A stretch of DNA of 64,000 nt from Climacium dendroides (lineage: Eukaryota > Streptophyta > Bryopsida > Hypnales > Climaciaceae): the NCBI GenBank assembly GCA_950106755.1, contig OX467090.1, positions 1,054,001 through 1,118,000 of the forward strand, read 5' to 3'. The notes under the pieces were generated by a model. It worked only from the letters and a program-made list of their open reading frames with translations. It ran no database searches and was not told the origin of the DNA. The position numbers were made by a program, and so were the translations under genes. Positions 1 to 10,242 of the stretch are shown one piece after another (positions within the stretch are counted from its first letter, which is position 1; the number at the start of each line of letters is the position of its first letter).

Positions 1-917
1 CGAAATCATCCTTCCGGCTGGCAAGCCCGAGTCCTCCTGGCTGGAATCCGTATACGTCCCGCCACAAAGCCTCGGTCCATTGGACCAGATTCCCTCTCAG
101 GGTGTTATCGAATCGATTCGATACACCACTCAGGATTTCTCTAACCATCCTCTCATCTTTGAAACCCCAAGGTTTCAAAGCTAATCCCTGACAACCCATC
201 AACAATAAATCCTCTCTGAGTTCTCCCTGTTCCGGTTCCTTGGTCGGCATGACCGGAACCACTTTTCTAAGCTTTACTTCACTCGGGGGCGGGGTGTTAG
301 AGCCTCTCTTCCGGTTCAGCCGCGGCATGAGGGTAGCTCTACCCGGTTTTCACTCTTTATAGTCCTAACAAGGAAGCGCTGACACTCAGATGTTCCGCTC
401 CGCCTGTAAACTAACCTACTGGCGTGCTCACACTCTTAGTCTCTCACGGTTCCGTATCCACTCGCACTCAATGTCTCACCCACTCATGTCCGGAGGAGAT
501 CTCTCCGTCTCACACCCCTCACTCACTTCCGGGCCTTCTTGTACTTTTTCTCCTTGCCGTGGTAAATGACAAAAACGTCAGGCGCTAAGTCAGGAAACGA
601 CAACACGTGGAAAACCAGAGACCTAAAAATGGGCAAGGTCAGGCTTTATATAGTCCTGACGTCCTGGACTGTCTTTATGACCGGTCAGATATCCGGTCCG
701 GTTCTCTCCAATCCGGTCAACGAGATTCCGGTTGGAAATACTATCCGGTTGGAAATCTAATCCGTTCCGCTTCTACCTAAAACCGGATTAGTTCCGTAAG
801 GTCCTTTTGTGACTATTTTTGGATTTATCTTTCTCTCTTTAGATGAATCCGGATACCTATTTCTAATTTCCGGTTCACTCGAAAAGGTAAACAAATAAAA
901 ATTAGAAATATGAGTTG
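1..917. other. Non-coding part of retroelement A
   Basis: CCGG-rich sequence with no supportable reading frame. Repeated TTCCGG/CCGGTT words near 660-800 resemble those at 5100-5260 and 31790-31830. It is probably the continuation of gag-pol or an LTR region too decayed to read. Confidence 0.4.
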
Positions 918-1256
918 TCACATCATTCTCCTTAGTCGTCCCAAAGCTCTGGCTTTACCACCTGCCTCTCTAAACGTGTGAGTGAACAAGCTAGTAAGCT
1001 GGTCCCAATCATTCTGGATATTGACCGGAACATCCTGGTACCACTTTAATGCTTCTCCCTTCAACAACCCCTGGAAGCTGCGCTGCTTCGCCTCAAAATC
1101 TTCCTGGTTGGCTGTGACAATTGACTCAAACTCACAAAGCCAGTCATCAACATCTTGGCTTCCATCTCCTCTAAACCTATTGTACTTTAGGCGCGTAGAA
1201 CCAACCATCATGTCACTCTCTGAATCCGAGGGTTTCCTGATCTTCTTCCTCGTCAA
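918..1256 (-). pseudogene. Retrotransposon gag fragment
   Basis: The 112-residue frame contains a classic Ty3/gypsy gag core: a KYNRFRGDGSQDVDDWLCEF stretch, then LKGEALKWYQDVP and a WDQLTSLFTHTFRE segment. This is the capsid-type domain (Retrotrans_gag-like) that forms the virus-like particle of LTR retrotransposons. Only the core is present. The frame opens at a TTG codon, so the true start is missing or upstream, and no zinc knuckle, protease or polymerase follows before the window edge. It lies about 1.6 kb downstream of the extra ORF of the same element on the same strand. It is a remnant with high confidence in family and low confidence in exact ends. Confidence 0.75.
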
Positions 1257-2888
1257 GATTTACCGAAATCTCTTCGATAATAACCGAAACAAGGTTTAAT
1301 GGCGGTGTAATTTCTACGTCTACCTCTAACACTTCTATACTTTCTAACACAAGACTACTACTATCTAACTATACTGAATGTGACCTTGGCTCTATGTTTA
1401 CTCTTGGAAGAGCATGTTCTGAGGTTCCCTTTTTCCTTAGCCGGTCAGATCTTCTTTCCGAAGTTCCTCCCTTCTCCACTCGTTTCATAGGGACCTCAGT
1501 CCTCGGTCTAGGTGCACTATTTAGCAACAAGATAAAAAAATTCAGTTGTTACCTCTAAATCCTAAATGTCCCTCTATTGTGGCACTCTCATCAAAAACAA
1601 AATTTTCTACTCATCAAATCCCCAACAGCAGCACCACTTTTCCGTGTTGTAGCACAGGAAAGTCAGGTTGCTTCTCTAAGACCAGGAATGATCCTAAAGT
1701 GACCCGTTTATCGTTCCTACAGAGATTTAGTTGGAAGAATCCTTGTTTGTCCAGAAGAGAGGGATTTGCCTTGTTACAACAAACCCACGAACATCTACTC
1801 TAATCCGATTAAGTCTAATTATTCTATTCTATTACCATACTCACCCTTTAACTTCTTCTATTCACACATTATCCACAATCTATTTACAATCAGGCTGGAA
1901 CTGAAAAGGGGGTAGCTAGTCCGACTTTCCCGTTCCTGGTAACCGGAATTGAGTTTAACCTCTGAATCAAGAGGGATCTGCGTATTGGCTTTGAGGTAGG
2001 AGGCTTAAAACCTACCCTCTAAGTTTTAGAGTGACAAGAGATCCACTATAAAAAGAAGAAGAAAAAAACACAACACAATAAAGCCGAATTCCAGCCGAAT
2101 TCTCCTTCACAACTGAACCGGATAGCTATTGGGCTCAGCAGGTCACGTAAGGTATAATTGGCTAGAATGCTAACTTGGACTACAGCGACGGCCTATTAGT
2201 TAATCTGGATTCCTAGCAAAAACCGGGATGGCTGAGTTAGGAAGTTGTTACCTCCCCTTCGGGATTCCGGTTAAGTTTGAACCTATCGACTGGGAAAACG
2301 GGAGCTGCTCTGGAACAATCAACAGTTACACTCCGCACACATCCGGGACTATCAAAACTTAACTAGAACCACGAACCGGTCACTTTTGGGTCCGGAAAAC
2401 ACCCTCGCTCGCAGTCTCTCTTCAAGAATTCGGACAATCTTAATATCCGGGCACACTCCCTCCTTACCTATTCCTGCAATCTCTACAAAACATTCATCAA
2501 CAGTTATCCACCACCAAAGCACACACCGCCACCTCAAATTGTGAACAAGAAAGTTGATTTGGATTGCACAATGCTAAGAAAACAAAATATGGAAATGCAC
2601 ACCGGAATAACAATAACCGGCTAACTAAATACTAAACAACCCATTGGACTCCTCAGTCCAGGGGAATCAAAATCTACCTTTCCTGAATCAATACGTGCCC
2701 TCCTCCTCATCTACAAAAAAATGACGTTGACTACTATAATCCTAGAATTAGCCGTTAAAATTCCCGTTCCGATAAATCCGGATCTAGGAAGTCAATTCTA
2801 CCTTTCCTGCTAAAAGTGATTTACAAAATACTTTCTTCCCAAAACTTGGGTTTTCAGCCAAGATTCTATCCTACCTATCTGTCCTATT
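1257..2888. other. Inter-ORF spacer of retroelement A
   Basis: About 1.6 kb between the gag fragment and the extra ORF on the minus strand. It has scattered TTCCGG words and a purine-rich patch near 2050-2070 but no frame I can support. It may correspond to the untranslated or intron-like segment seen before gag in some Ty3 elements. Confidence 0.4.
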
Positions 2889-4774
2889 CTAACTTTCCTG
2901 CCGCTTCCCCGGTGTTGCACTTGGTTTCGGGGTGCCTTTCCGCGCTGGTTGTTTCCGGACGGAACCAAAAATTGTCTTCCGTTTTTTGGCCTTGGAGGAT
3001 TGAGCCTTAGTCTTGGCTCTCTTCTTCTTTGGTGCGGCCAGTTCTTGATCCGGATCAGAGTATGGTTCGGACTCCTTTCCGGATTCAAAATTGGAATCGT
3101 CTTCTTCCTCCTCTTCTTCTAAATCCTCATCTTCTTCTTCTTTCTCTGACTTTGCCCAAGTTGATTTTCTTGCTGATGGAGGCCTTGGAGTCTTCAACTT
3201 TGCCTCGCTAGGAGTGGAAGAGGCCTTCAAAATCTTGCTCTGCAGCGTCCCTAAATCTACCTCTTCCACTTTCACCTTTCTCCACAATACTGATCCGGGT
3301 ATTGGTGTGTGCAGTTCCAGTTTCCAGAGTAATCATCTCCTTAGCAGGAGTGACTATCATCACGTCTTCGAATGAATGTCCAGATTTTTCCCGTGTCATT
3401 GGGGATGTCTGCTTGGTCTCCGACCGCGGTGGCTTGGATGGAGTCGCCTCTATTGTACCAACCATTTCCGGTTTTGATTCCGATTGGGGAGGTGGACTGA
3501 CCTCCCCCATGACCTCTCTCAATTGAACAAGTAGCTGTTCCATCTTAGAGTTGAAGGATACTAGGACATGAATGACTTTGTCCCCTAGCTTTCCTACCCC
3601 TTCCAAAACCTTCTCATCAAATAACCTAGCCTTGTTCAATGTTTCTGCCGGAAGGATGATGAACTCCCTAATCCAGTCAATCGTCTCCTCCATTTGAACT
3701 GAGTACTTCCGGTTACGCTCACTCTCCTGTTTCTATCTACTCAATTCTTCTTTAAGGGACAACAATTCATCCACTAAATCCTAATACTTCGCCTTTCCGG
3801 ATTTTCCCTTAGTATCCTCTATCAAGTTCTGGATTTGCTCTACACACTCTGTCCTAGGAATATCTCCCAACATCTTACATACCTTTTTCAAGGTATTTCG
3901 CTCTTTCTCATGTTCTTCCCGGACTTTTTTGAGCTCTCCTATAATTGACCCTAAGGGATCACTGTTCCAGATTGGATCCTTCTTTTCCTCTATCTGGACC
4001 TCTTTCCCTTTCTTCTTTTTCAGTTTCGATTTTCCCGACGAATCGGAAGCCTCTTTCTTAACCTCTCTCTCTTCCATCTCATCATCGGAGTCAGGTTTCA
4101 TCTCGTGGGCGAGTTTGACCTCCTGGACTGTGTATTCCTGCCTCTCTTGCGCCCTCATACAATCTTGGGCATGATACAAATGAAAAAGAAATGGGGAAAT
4201 GCTAGATGGTTTAGTCTTTCCCACTCCCTTGCATAGTTTGGCGACATAATCTCTCAAGACTAACCCCCAATCTACCTTCTTGTCTCCGGACAGTGCACCA
4301 AAGATTGTATTTTCCAAAGTGATGGTCATCCGATTTCCTCTATCCGGACTGAGAATCGGAACTAGAAATTCTAGCACCCTCTTCTCTCGCTCATCCTTGC
4401 AATCACTCACCGTGTATCCATCCTTTGTATGAGGGGCGTTCCGGAACTTACCCACTGTGGTCTTGTCTGTCCGGGAGGCCATCCCTTCTTCGCCCCGAGC
4501 AAAACCGTAAACCTCCCGCCATACTCTTGCGGTCCACTTGTCCAGAAGCACCCTCACGGTCTTCCTCCATTCGTTCAACTGCAGATGCTATATCCCGCAC
4601 CATCACTTCGTCTTTGAAACTCCAGGGCCTTTTTATCAGCCCTGCACAGCCCATCTGAGTAAGATCTTCCACCAGGTCGGCTCTCTCTCCTACATCTTCC
4701 GGAATTACCGGAACAATGTTTCTAAGCGATATCTTCGTGGTGGGGGTCTCTTCCTCAGCCTCACTCCCAGACAT
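2889..4774 (-). pseudogene. Extra ORF of retroelement A (unknown function), broken
   Basis: The start is the ATG at 4774. The protein is clearly homologous to the ORF at 31536-29587. Shared blocks are an N-terminal DLTQMGCAGLIKRPW segment, then SDCKDEREKRVLEFLVPIL, NTIFGA and SPFLFHLYH. After these come an acidic/lysine-rich linker, a coiled-coil-like stretch, and a basic, Ser/Pro/Lys-rich tail. The frame shifts near 4560, again near 3250 and once more toward the end. Two in-frame TAG codons lie between 3780 and 3694. I do not recognise the domain. Position ahead of gag suggests an accessory retroelement protein (compare ORF1 of Ogre/Tat elements). It is non-functional as it stands. Confidence 0.65.
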
Positions 4775-5388
4775 GGTTGCAGTGCTCTCCCTTCTCTTCT
4801 CCGACTAACCCTCGCAGCAGTCGCTCGTACTATAGCATTAGCTCACTCAGAAACTTAAATCGTCAACAAAAACCAGAAACTCCCCAATCAACTATGAACC
4901 CTAACGGAAACAATTCCCAAGTTATAACTTGCTGGAGAAACTGGAAAAAGGTCTAACATTGAATTCTTTCTACTTCCCATTTTCTACCGTTGGTTTTGAC
5001 GTTTCCAGTCACTGGACCGTTAAAATGGTTGTTGGAATTTCGCCGTGAAATCCTCGGGACCTTTACTTTGCTCATCATTATCTAGGGATGACCGTTATTT
5101 TCCGATTTCCGGTTTCTACTGAGCCATATCTTTTGGAATACCGACTGAAATCAATCCCGTTCCCAATTATTGATTTTTCGGTTCCGGATTTTAGGAGTAC
5201 CCATTAACTCTATTATGGAGTTAAGGTTTTCTGATTTTCCGGTTCCGATTCTTCTCTCTCCCTATTCTCTTTTTATAGCAAAAAGACAAAAAATTTATCT
5301 AGATGAACCCACTATGTCCTCAATTTCTCCTAAAAACTTCTAAGGCCCTATTTAGGACTTCCACAATAGGATCCTCCTCTTGGTGCTT

Positions 5389-6177
5389 CTATGACATCGA
5401 TGTAGATCCATGTTCTGTTGGCCGAGGGAGCTTCATTGCAACGTTGCTTTCTGGCACCCCTTCTAACACATTTTGTATAGGGTTCAAATCTGTCGATAGA
5501 GTCAAAAAGACCTCTCCTTCCACACCGTCCACAAGAAAAGTGGTTCCTTTTGTGGGGTCACCCGTACAAGCCGGTTCTACCACCATTTTCTTTCCATTCA
5601 CCACTTCCGTATGACGCAATTGGATTTCAGGAGGGATCTGAATTGATTCCACAGCGTCCTCTAAGGCTTTCTTTTTTTCACTTGCTTCAGGAAGTTGTGC
5701 CTTCGGAACAAACATATCAGGAATATGTTTCTGAGGTTTGGCAATCGCAAGTGGCAATGTCGCTACCGTAGAATACGGACTCCAATCCACCTTACAGCCC
5801 AATATGAGTTCAATGTAAACCATGCTTGCCAAGCTGTAATTAATTTTGCCCTTGCTCATAGCCTTCTCCGGGAAAAAGGCCTTCCACACCTCCATCGAAC
5901 GGTGCACAAAATGTTCATTGAGGCAATTCAATGGTTTAAAACAATATTCACGAGTGTGAAGAGGGTGACACTCTCGAGGCCACAACTTCCCAATGTGATA
6001 CATTTTCACGTATTTGCGGCACAATTTGGAGGTCCAATACTCCACATCCTCTTTCTTCCAACCCGTCTCAGCCTTGATGTTGACATCATCCAAAATGTCA
6101 AACCGTAGCTCATAACCAACGCCCTTCGGTTTTGACTTCTTGTTGCCTTCAGCTGCAGCGCTACGAGCCCCCGCCAT
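5389..6177 (-). CDS. Family X protein, N-terminal module (left copy)
   Basis: The frame is 262 codons from the ATG at 6177. The first 130 residues are clearly paralogous to the start of the gene at 10243: WTSKLCRKYVKMYHIGKLWP, a C-x3-H-F motif (CLNEHF), EVWKAFF, and MSKGKINYSLASMVYIEL followed by KVDWSPY. The paired Cys and Cys/His residues hint at a zinc-binding fold, but I do not know the family's function. The frame ends at TAG (5389-5391) and stays open for about 28 more codons, so the original protein was probably longer, like the RING-containing paralogue. TATA-like sequences lie about 75 bp upstream. The GC-rich promoter of this unit (8440-8850) is now separated by repeat R1. It may be expressed in truncated form or be a pseudogene. 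Confidence 0.6.
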   Translation of the reverse strand: MAGARSAAAEGNKKSKPKGVGYELRFDILDDVNIKAETGWKKEDVEYWTSKLCRKYVKMYHIGKLWPRECHPLHTREYCFKPLNCLNEHFVHRSMEVWKAFFPEKAMSKGKINYSLASMVYIELILGCKVDWSPYSTVATLPLAIAKPQKHIPDMFVPKAQLPEASEKKKALEDAVESIQIPPEIQLRHTEVVNGKKMVVEPACTGDPTKGTTFLVDGVEGEVFLTLSTDLNPIQNVLEGVPESNVAMKLPRPTEHGSTSMS

Positions 6178-6224
6178 GACTGTTTGAGTATTGAGTACTC
6201 ACTTGCAATTTTAGAATGGAAATT

Positions 6225-6262
6225 TGCAATATATAATCCCCGTTCTCCCAAAATATATAACG
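6225..6262 (-). promoter_or_regulatory. TATA-like sequences between R1 and the left family X gene
   Basis: On the minus strand two TATATAT-type boxes lie in the 100 bp between the end of repeat R1 (6281) and the ATG at 6177. They could give the interrupted gene a substitute core promoter. Seen in sequence only. Confidence 0.3.
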
Positions 6263-6280
6263 TGCTTCAATGTCTCCAAG

Positions 6281-8399
6281 CGTTGTCGTGTTGAGAGCGG
6301 TTTGCCTTGGGAAATCACGAAGATTTTGGCTGCAACTAGAAATGGCTAAGGAATAAAAATATGATAGGAGAATAAAGGCAAGTGGACTTGTCACTTGCAA
6401 ACCCAGTCTTCTAACTAGAATGATGAAGGTGAGTGAACTTGTCACCCACAAATTCACCAGTCAAATACAAAATGATATTGTACAACAACAAAATTTGTTG
6501 TCTCTCGTGAATCTCTAATCTTGGTCTTCAAATCTCGTATACGGTCGTCGAATCATCAATCTTCAATCTTCAATCTTCAATCTTCAAACTCCTCCCCGTT
6601 GGCCTATCCTGTGGTGGCTCTATAAGGGTAAGGGTAAGGGTAAGGTGATAAGATCCCACGGCCTCGGACGGGTAAATCGGGACAGCCAACACGAGTGACC
6701 GTCCGGATGATGGGACCCTAAACTTTCAAACCCACAGTGACCAGGAAGCGCCTTTCACCAATGGGAACAACATAAAAGAGCAACCAAGTGGGTGATTAAA
6801 TCCCAAATAGTCTCTACAAACACAAAATGGAGCGCTTACTGGATAACCACGGCTCGCAACAGTTTCACAATGCTGAAATTGAAAATTGCAACTAGCCTCC
6901 AAAACCGGCTGGGAATAACCATAGAAAGACAACGAGCCCCCAAATCCGGCTAGGAATAACAAGCCACAAGCCACAACACACGAGTCTTCAATCTTTGTGT
7001 CTTCAAATTTCAACTTCAAATCATCACTCAAAGCTCCACCTCAACTTCAACTTCAAATTTTCACTCAAACTCCAACTTCAAATCTCTACCCCAACTCCAT
7101 CTTCAAAGCTAAACTTTGAATGATCACCACCGTTGCTTCACAACTTCAAATGGGTTGCATGATAACTCTCTGGAAAGCTAACACAATTCTCTCCATTTCC
7201 TCCAAATCTCAACTCATTCCAATACTCTGACCCAAAACTATGGTCATCCAAAGTTTCGGCCTCTACAAGTGAAGGCAACAGACCCTCCTTCACTCCTACA
7301 CTCACAACTTACTCATAAATGCTCCAATTACTTCGAATGATAGCTTCTTAGAAAGCTAACAAAACTTTACACATCCTCTCCAAAACTCAAATCAAATTAA
7401 CACTCTGTCCACCTTTCATGGCCACTCAAAGTTTCGGCCTCTAGAAATGATAGGCAGCAGACACTCCTTCACTTCTACACTCGTAACTCACTCATACAAG
7501 CTCCAAATAGAATGAGTGAGATCTTCCTAGAAAGCTAACTTAATTTCCTACACTTCCTCCAAATATCAATGCAAACCAAGAACCTGTCCGTCTTTTATGG
7601 TCGGTCGAAGTCTCTGCCTCTTAATTTCGAAGGCAACAAACCTCCCTCCACTCAAACTAGCACAACTTTTGATTCACAACTCCAAATCAAGCAAGTGAGA
7701 TCAATTTAGAAAGAAGACACCATGATACATAACTCCACCAATTTTCATTTCAAAATTCCAAAAACCCACAACACAATGGCCCTCCAAACATTCGGGTCTT
7801 TCCCTAAACTCACAATGGGAGAGAAGATGAATCCTATCCAACTTTTCCTCTACCTTATCTACTCTCAACCACACAAACAAGTGGGGTCCGCCTCTAACTC
7901 ACTCTTAAAACTCCTCTAACAATAATTGAGCACTTATTTAGCCCCACTACTATCTCCTTATCTTTATCTTTGAAGGAAATTTACTTCAAGTTCACCTAGA
8001 AGGCAAACCATTTGAATATTTCCTTACAACTACTTCACAAACACAAAATTATTATAAAAATTCACTTCAAATATGGAATGAAGAACTAAAACTCAACGTA
8101 CACCTATTAGAGGTAAAAAAAACTAGAATTCCAATTTCATCTTGGGACTCAGAAAAAACCCTCCAATTCGACATACTGAATCTATAACAAATAATGAAGA
8201 AAACTACTTCAAGTTTGATGGAATTCTAAGATGGCAACCTAATCTTATATAGATGACTCAGGCCATCGTAAGAAGGCGTCACCTTGAAGCCACTAAAGAT
8301 GATGTCATTATTCTCCTCATATTCGTGAAAACCAAATCAATAGAAATAAAACATTAGCACACTTTTTTACACTATGTACGCATTTACAGTGCGACAACG
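6281..8399 (-). repeat. Repeat R1, left copy (2.1 kb, inverted relative to 16717-18839)
   Basis: Read on the minus strand this matches 16717-18839 almost base for base, including a 65-codon frame (7722-7919) identical to 17392-17195 and a small insertion/deletion near 6970. Both ends carry a short imperfect inverted repeat: CGTTGTCGTGTTG at 6281 and CAGTGCGACAACG ending at 8399. Inside are a TCTTCAA heptamer run (about 6559-6587), a TAAGGG run (about 6624-6645) and degenerate units of about 180 bp with GGCCTCTA-type anchors near 7258, 7437 and 7616. No protein domain is seen. It sits between the GC-rich promoter (8440-8850) and the ATG (6177) of the left family X unit. No convincing target duplication was found. 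Confidence 0.8.
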
Positions 8400-8439
8400 T
8401 ATGTAAATAACCAAGGAACAAAATCCAGTGTAGTATGAT

Positions 8440-8850
8440 CAAAATATAACCCCCACTCTTCACCACGTAGGAGCAACTAATGCGTGAAGCAATAGTAGCA
8501 CATCCGATATGGCAATGATTCCCAAATGGAAGAGTGAAAGTGAAAAAAAACTAAGTTGGCCATCCGCCAATATACCCGTCCGCTCCCAGACCTAGAAGAG
8601 GCTCGGGACCGGACCTGTCCCGAACCACGACACCACGCGAACGTGGCCCGAGCCGGCGAACGGGCGGACTGACGGAGTTGCCTTGTCCACCGTCGAAGCG
8701 GACGGACAGACGAAGTTGCCCTATCAGCTGCCGAAGCGGACAGGCGGATGACGGATGACCTGACTGCGTCTGCCCTGTCCGCCCGCCCGCCCCGTCCGCC
8801 CAATTTGCCCAGTCCCCCCTTACTATTTCCAGGCATCCATATTTTTTCAT
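8440..8850 (-). promoter_or_regulatory. GC-rich CGGAC island with TATA-like box, promoter of left family X unit
   Basis: On the minus strand this region aligns with 9740-10170 ahead of the paralogous gene. It has a CGGACGGGGCGGGCGGGCGG-type island, then a TATA-like GGGTATATTGG (about 8568-8578), then a shared 5' leader containing CATATCGGATGTGCTA and GTTGCTCCTACGTGG. The conserved leader after the island shows that it is the 5' region of a leftward unit. Low-complexity frames across the island are not genes. Confidence 0.6.
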
Positions 8851-9717
8851 ATTGGCATATTTCGTAAGCCACGAGACATAGGATTCTTCTCAAATTGCCT
8901 TTACCTACTATCAGATTTTTTTGGTCAATTAAAGTTTCAGCATCCTATACTTTTACCACTAATCCAAAAAATAAAAAATAGACAAGTTATAATCAAATTT
9001 TAAATAAGCATCTAGAGATCTTTGAAGTTTACGATGAGACCCTAAACCCTAAACCCTAGAACCCAAAACTCTTAGTCTCCTACATTTCAGATTATGCCAT
9101 TGTTTTGAGCAGATTTTAAATTTGTAATATTCATTTGAAATTGTATGCATACAAATTTTAACTAGACATAAAGGATATTATTATTATTATTTAATCATGA
9201 AGGACATTTGAAAGGGAAAGAAAAAAACAAGAACATGATCAACATGTGATACGCATAATTAGCCGTTAGTATCCTTACAACGACAAATTGTTGCAAGATG
9301 ACACGAATTATCGTTCCAGGGAACTCTACTATGATATCGATGGAATTAGAAGTATCCGGATCGTGACTACACCCTCAATTTCCTTCTTATTACTTCCTCA
9401 TCTCGTTCCGGAAACTTAGTACTTTCCGGATTCCGTTCCGGATCCAGACCACCTCCAGAACCTAGTTCCGTCTCTCCACTATTACTGGTTTTTGTTGCCT
9501 CTGTTTTACCCTCAAAGGATCTGCCCTTGGTCTAGAAAGGGGTGGGGACTCACCACTTGTGTAACTAACCTCTCTACACTCAAATCCTAATTAACAACAC
9601 ACCCTAGACAACGCAGTTGTAGGAGGAGGAAGGAGTATTCTCTTACAATTTCCGGATTGGCCGATCCGGAAGCAGGTCACACAAAGAAATTCTTACACCT
9701 CTCTTACTACAATGATG
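8851..9717. other. Spacer with telomeric motif and retroelement B remnant
   Basis: AT-rich to about 9240, with a short telomeric run at 9039-9059. Then comes TTCCGG-rich sequence (about 9340-9680) resembling the retroelement sequence to the right of 28877. I read 9240-9717 as the part of retroelement B left of the 9718-28868 insertion. No gene is seen. Confidence 0.45.
9039..9059 (-). repeat. Interstitial telomeric repeat (CCCTAAA)
   Basis: Three consecutive CCCTAAA-type units, the plant telomere sequence, are readable directly. It may be a telo-box cluster or a remnant of telomere healing. Confidence 0.7.
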
Positions 9718-10012
9718 TAGGGTTGTCTTGGACGTACGTCCATCACGAAATCGCGTCCAAAATCCGGACGTCCGGACGTCCGTCGTCCAGGCGTCATGGA
9801 CGCGGCCGGACTGTGGTCAGTCGGCGTCCAGCGGTTGGTCGAACGGTCGTGGGAGCGGTCGGGCGTGACGTCACAGCGGTCGGGCGACCGACGGAGCGGT
9901 TGGGTGGACCGCCAGTCCGCAGGTTCGGGAGCGGACGGACCATCCAATCGAACGCCGTCCGCAGGTTCGGGGTAGGTTCGCGTTGTCCGGGGTAGATTCA
10001 AGAAGACAAATT
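9718..10012 (+). repeat. Left GC-rich terminal region of the 19-kb element
   Basis: It begins with TAGGGTTG, followed by tandem GGACGTCC palindromes near 9765-9783 and about 230 bp of CGGAC/GGTCGG-rich sequence. The terminal order (YAGGGTTR, GGAC, GGACGTCC) recurs in reverse at 28868 and 38971. Confidence 0.6.
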
Positions 10013-10029
10013 TTAGGTTTGGGCGCGGA

Positions 10030-10170
10030 TGGCTATATGAGGGGACGGCCAAGGCATTTTTCCTCACTTCAACTCTCCTCCTTGGGAAACAACACCATAT
10101 CGGATGTGCTATTGTTGCCTCACCGCGCCAGTTGCTCCTATGTGGTAGAGAGTTGGGGTCATACATCTTT
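10030..10170 (+). promoter_or_regulatory. TATA-like box and conserved 5' leader of the family X/RING gene
   Basis: A TATATGA box at 10034-10040 lies at the downstream edge of the GC island. The next 130 bp, including CATATCGGATGTGCTATTG, are conserved with the leader of the left family X unit (8560-8440, minus). The ATG follows at 10243. Confidence 0.5.
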
Positions 10171-10242
10171 GATTACACCAGAGGGGTTTTGAATCGATCA
10201 TTTACACACGGTTGAAGAGAAGAATCAAGGCATCAAGTAGCT

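Larger units (their letters stand above)
1..5300 (-). mobile_element. Decayed Ty3-type LTR retroelement (copy A), TTCCGG-rich
   Basis: The stretch carries a gag-like fragment (1256-918) and, upstream of it on the same strand, a long extra ORF (4774-2889) that is paralogous to one at 31536-29587. The whole stretch is full of TTCCGG/CCGGTT motifs, which set it apart from the AT-rich surroundings. Coding order on the minus strand is extra ORF, then gag. An added ORF before gag is known from Ogre/Tat Ty3 elements, but I could not define LTRs, a primer-binding site or any protease, reverse transcriptase or integrase, so lineage is inference. The right boundary near 5300, where it meets the end of the leftward family X gene, is approximate; the left boundary lies outside the window. 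Confidence 0.6.

Noticed and set aside
7722..7919. 65-codon frame identical in both R1 copies
   Set aside because: Identity reflects the near-identical repeat. There is no recognisable domain and no sign of coding selection.
8477..8893. Arg/Gly/Ser-rich frames across the GC islands (also 9657-9995, 20638-21121, 38648-38966)
   Set aside because: They exist in several frames and both strands of low-complexity CGGAC sequence, with no domain and no conservation of the peptide.
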